A DNA stretch of 44,965 bases, from positions 1 to 44,965 of the forward strand of contig PLDK01000045.1 in the NCBI GenBank assembly GCA_003135135.1. Reading direction: 5' to 3'. The notes under the pieces were generated by a model, which was not told where the DNA came from, did no database searches, and worked only from the letters and a program-made list of their open reading frames with translations. Below, one piece after another: positions 42,857 through 44,965 of the stretch (the stretch's first letter is position 1; every line of letters starts with the position of its first letter). The position numbers and the translations under genes are program-made. Source of the stretch: Deltaproteobacteria bacterium (GTDB lineage: Bacteria; Desulfobacterota; Binatia; Binatales; Binataceae).

Positions 42857-43613
42857 GCATCGTTACAAGGCGGTCGTGATCGATTTGTTCGACACGCTCG
42901 TCAACTGGAATGTCGAAGCGCTGCCGGTCATGCAATGGCGCGGGCGCGAAATTCGAAGCACGACTCCCCTGCTCTTCTCCGCGCTGGAAACGGCGCTCGG
43001 CGGGCGCTTCGACCGTGACGCCTTCGCGGAGGCGCACGCGTCGGTTTACAGCGAGATATTCACCGAGCGAGCGAAGACGGACGCCATCGAGATTACCTGC
43101 CTCGAGCGCTTCTCGCGCACGCTCAAACTGCTCGGCGTCGACGAAGACCTGGCAGCGCCGCTGGCCGAAAGTCTGCGCCAAATCCACATGGGACGGGTGC
43201 GCGAGGTCACCTGGGCGCCGGCGCCGCGAATCGACGCGATGAAAAGAATCGCCAGGCACCTGCGCGTCGGCTTGATCTCGAACTTCGACGATTCCGAGAC
43301 CGGCCATCTCATCATGCTTGACACCGGCATCCGCGAGCTCTTCGACGCCGTGATTATCTCGGCCGACACCGGCTATCGAAAACCCAACCCGCTCATCTTC
43401 AAAAAAATTCTCGACCTGATGGCGCTCGAGCCCGCCGATATCCTGTTCGTCGGCGACACTCCGCTCGACGACGTGCTGGGCAGCAAGGGCGTCGGGATGC
43501 ATTCGGCGTGGATTCGCACGCGCGATCGCCAGCTGCCCGAGGGAATTCCCGCGCCGGACATCGTCATCTCGGACCTCGCGGAACTGCCCGACGCGCTTGG
43601 TTTGCAAAAATAA
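42849..43613 (+). CDS. HAD-superfamily hydrolase (dehalogenase-like class)
   Basis: 254 residues from GTG 42849. Motif I VIDLFDTL has nucleophile Asp12, but position +2 is Phe rather than Asp, as in haloacid dehalogenases and unlike most HAD phosphatases. Motif II LISNFDD, motif III GYRKPNPLIF and motif IV FVGDTPLDDVLG are complete. The cap (about 20-110) is helical. Substrate unknown; a phosphatase role is still possible. The TAA stop overlaps the next ATG as TAATG, implying coupled translation with the thioesterase. Confidence 0.88.
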   Translation: MAEHRYKAVVIDLFDTLVNWNVEALPVMQWRGREIRSTTPLLFSALETALGGRFDRDAFAEAHASVYSEIFTERAKTDAIEITCLERFSRTLKLLGVDEDLAAPLAESLRQIHMGRVREVTWAPAPRIDAMKRIARHLRVGLISNFDDSETGHLIMLDTGIRELFDAVIISADTGYRKPNPLIFKKILDLMALEPADILFVGDTPLDDVLGSKGVGMHSAWIRTRDRQLPEGIPAPDIVISDLAELPDALGLQK

Positions 43614-44023
43614 TGGCCGACCACGATCGAAGCCGCTTTGTCCGCGTGCTTGAAGGCGCACCGTTTGCCGCGATGCTCGGGCTGAAGATCGAATCCGCCG
43701 CCAACGGCGCGGCGCTGGTGCGGATGCCGTTCGACTTGCGCCTGCTCAACGAGGGCGGCCGCGCCGCTCCCGTTCACGGCGGCGCGATCGCCTCGCTGGC
43801 CGACGTTGCTGCATGCGCCGCGGTATGGTCTCTGCCCGAGACCATGCGCACCGCGACCATCTCGATCACGGTGAACTACACGGGCTTCGCCGTGAATTCT
43901 GACCTGATCGCCCGCGCCCGGGTGAAGCGGATGGGCAAGCGCATCGCCAGCCTGAGCGTCGAAATCGCAGACGCGTCCGACGCCCTCATCGCCGACGCGC
44001 TCGTCACCTACAAGATCGCCTAG
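43613..44023 (+). CDS. PaaI-like hot-dog thioesterase
   Basis: 136 residues from ATG 43613, coupled to the HAD gene by TAATG; the longer frame from 43508 is not needed. Single hot-dog domain with VHGGAIASLADVA (His55-Gly-Gly and Asp64), the PaaI-type active site, and TISITVNYTGFAVNSDLIARARVKRMGKR. It hydrolyses acyl-CoA thioesters, with medium, phenylacetyl-type or unknown acyl groups. Followed seven bases later by the QueG-like gene. Confidence 0.88.
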   Translation: MADHDRSRFVRVLEGAPFAAMLGLKIESAANGAALVRMPFDLRLLNEGGRAAPVHGGAIASLADVAACAAVWSLPETMRTATISITVNYTGFAVNSDLIARARVKRMGKRIASLSVEIADASDALIADALVTYKIA

Positions 44024-44030
44024 CAGGATC

Positions 44031-44795
44031 GTGTCATTGACTCTCGATAAAATCCGCCACGCCGCCGCGCCGCATGGACTCAATCTGGTCGCGGCGATTC
44101 CCGTGGCGCGCTACGACAACGAAACCGCGGTCAAGGAAATTTCGCGCGCCTCGGCGATCGATCCCCACGCACGCTCGATCGTCGTCATCGGCAACGGCGG
44201 CGGCGCGCTCTGGGACGCGCTCAAATCCCACGCGGCGCGCCATCCCCGATGGTGGGAGCGCGCAAATCCGCTCGACGATTTCACTCGCGAAGTTGTCGAG
44301 CGCGACGTGGCCGGCCCGCTTCGCGCATCGGGCGCGCGATGCACCACGGTTTACCCGTTCATGGACAGCCGCCCAACGCTCAACTTCATCGAGCTGGGCA
44401 AAGTCGCGGGAGTCGCCGGGCCGAGCATCCTCGGCGTCACCGTGCATCCTCTATATGGACCGTGGATCGCATTTCGCGCCGCGCTCCTGCTCGACGAGGA
44501 GCTCGATTCACCGGGCGACGCGCTCGGCTTCGACCCGTGCCCGCGATGCACCGCGCGGACTTGTATTCCCGCGTGTCCTGCCCGTGCCATAAGCACCGAT
44601 TCGGGATGGGACATCCCAAAATGCGTGACGCATCGCGTCGAAGTCGAGGCGGATTGCGCGCCGCGATGCCACGCGCGGGCCGGATGCGTGCTCGGCCCCG
44701 AGCATCGCTACCCCGACGACGAACTCGCCTATCATCAGATGCGCGCGCTGCGCTCGATGCGCCCGTACTACGACTCGCACCTCAAACCCCGCTGA
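44031..44795 (+). CDS. Short QueG-like iron-sulfur protein
   Basis: 254 residues from GTG 44031. The first half (LNLVAAIPVARYDNE, SIVVIGNGGGALWDAL) and the Cys-rich C-terminus (CPRCTARTCIPACPARAI: Cys170, 173, 178, 182; then Cys198, 209, 213, 219) resemble epoxyqueuosine reductase QueG and related corrinoid iron-sulfur enzymes. It is about 100 residues shorter than QueG, and the second Cys set is not a plain ferredoxin motif. It may bind one or two clusters but probably is not true QueG. Last gene of the DUF2203-HAD run. Confidence 0.65.
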   Translation: MSLTLDKIRHAAAPHGLNLVAAIPVARYDNETAVKEISRASAIDPHARSIVVIGNGGGALWDALKSHAARHPRWWERANPLDDFTREVVERDVAGPLRASGARCTTVYPFMDSRPTLNFIELGKVAGVAGPSILGVTVHPLYGPWIAFRAALLLDEELDSPGDALGFDPCPRCTARTCIPACPARAISTDSGWDIPKCVTHRVEVEADCAPRCHARAGCVLGPEHRYPDDELAYHQMRALRSMRPYYDSHLKPR

Positions 44796-44855
44796 GAAAA
44801 GCAGCGCGCATTGCACCAGGGCCAACGCGCCCCCGCGCCAGTGGCCGTGCGCCTC

Positions 44856-44965
44856 TCCCCCCTTACCCCTTCTAACAGGCCGTCAGGCCGCATCTTTATT
44901 TTAACATTGGGTGGAGGGCTCAGCCCTGGCCGTGGCGACGGCGGCGCAGTATTAAGCCGTTGGCA
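44856..44965 (+). repeat. Dispersed palindromic intergenic repeat, copy 4 (runs off the window)
   Basis: Block order: C-rich lead CCCCCTTACCCCTTCTAAC, GCATCTTTATTTTAACATTGGG, AGGGCTCAGCCCT (44915-44927), GGCCGTGGCGACGGCGGCG, CAGTATTAAG and TTGGCA at the edge. Same orientation as copy 1 and reverse complement of copy 2. It follows the QueG-like stop by 60 bases. Confidence 0.75.

Overview
The window is GC-rich, densely coded chromosomal DNA of a Gram-negative bacterium. It has signal peptides and lipoboxes, an RND-type inner-membrane transporter and an ABC-2 exporter. Many genes are for acyl-CoA chemistry (two family III CoA-transferases, two MaoC hydratases, an acyl-CoA dehydrogenase, a CitE-like lyase, a GST). 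An RND/MMPL transporter lies next to a YCF48-type propeller lipoprotein. This mix recalls deltaproteobacterial or Binatota-like environmental lineages. That placement is inference from gene content; no rRNA or other phylogenetic marker is present.

Layout. 1-2.6 kb (+): end of an amidohydrolase-2 gene, a GST and an alpha-methylacyl-CoA racemase-like enzyme. 2.6-6.9 kb (-): a five-gene operon, MaoC-AcylCoA dehydrogenase-MaoC-CaiB-CitE, with a 4-nt start/stop overlap at all four junctions; it resembles branched C5 acid (itaconate/citramalyl-CoA or leucine-like) CoA-ester breakdown. 7.0-8.3 kb: four small orphan genes, one a Cys-rich lipoprotein and one EVE/PUA-like. 8.3-13.3 kb (-): a 1324-residue membrane protein built from two head-to-tail YfhO/GT-C-like modules, preceded by a quinone oxidoreductase. 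13.4-14.6 kb: a ThuA-like protein and a degenerate P-II-like protein. 14.9-21.0 kb (-): methyltransferase, M28-like peptidase, ceramidase-like secreted protein, DUF3237 and amidase. 21.2-29.2 kb (-): ParB/Srx-fold protein, then (upstream in transcription) YceI, ABC-2 permease, ABC ATPase, RND transporter and YCF48 lipoprotein, read here as one envelope lipid-handling cluster. 29.2-32.0 kb: a 0.7-kb gene-free stretch, a secreted orphan and a six-blade propeller. 32-37.7 kb: rlmI, moaC, trxB, a CopD-like membrane protein, two tiny paralogous membrane proteins, an ICMT-like methyltransferase and rnhA with a zinc-ribbon-like tail. 37.7-41.8 kb (-): glgA and lon. 41.9-44.8 kb (+): DUF2203, DUF4149, HAD hydrolase, PaaI-like thioesterase and a QueG-like iron-sulfur protein in one tight operon.

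The most unusual signal is at 35.5-36.2 kb. Two tandem genes of 58 and 59 codons on the minus strand encode paralogous single-pass hydrophobic peptides with identical ribosome-binding sites. They lie 28 nt downstream of the predicted start point of a near-consensus sigma-54 promoter, with inverted repeats at enhancer distance. A second structural theme is a dispersed palindromic intergenic repeat found at four places in the window (14.8, 17.3, 29.4 and 44.9 kb).
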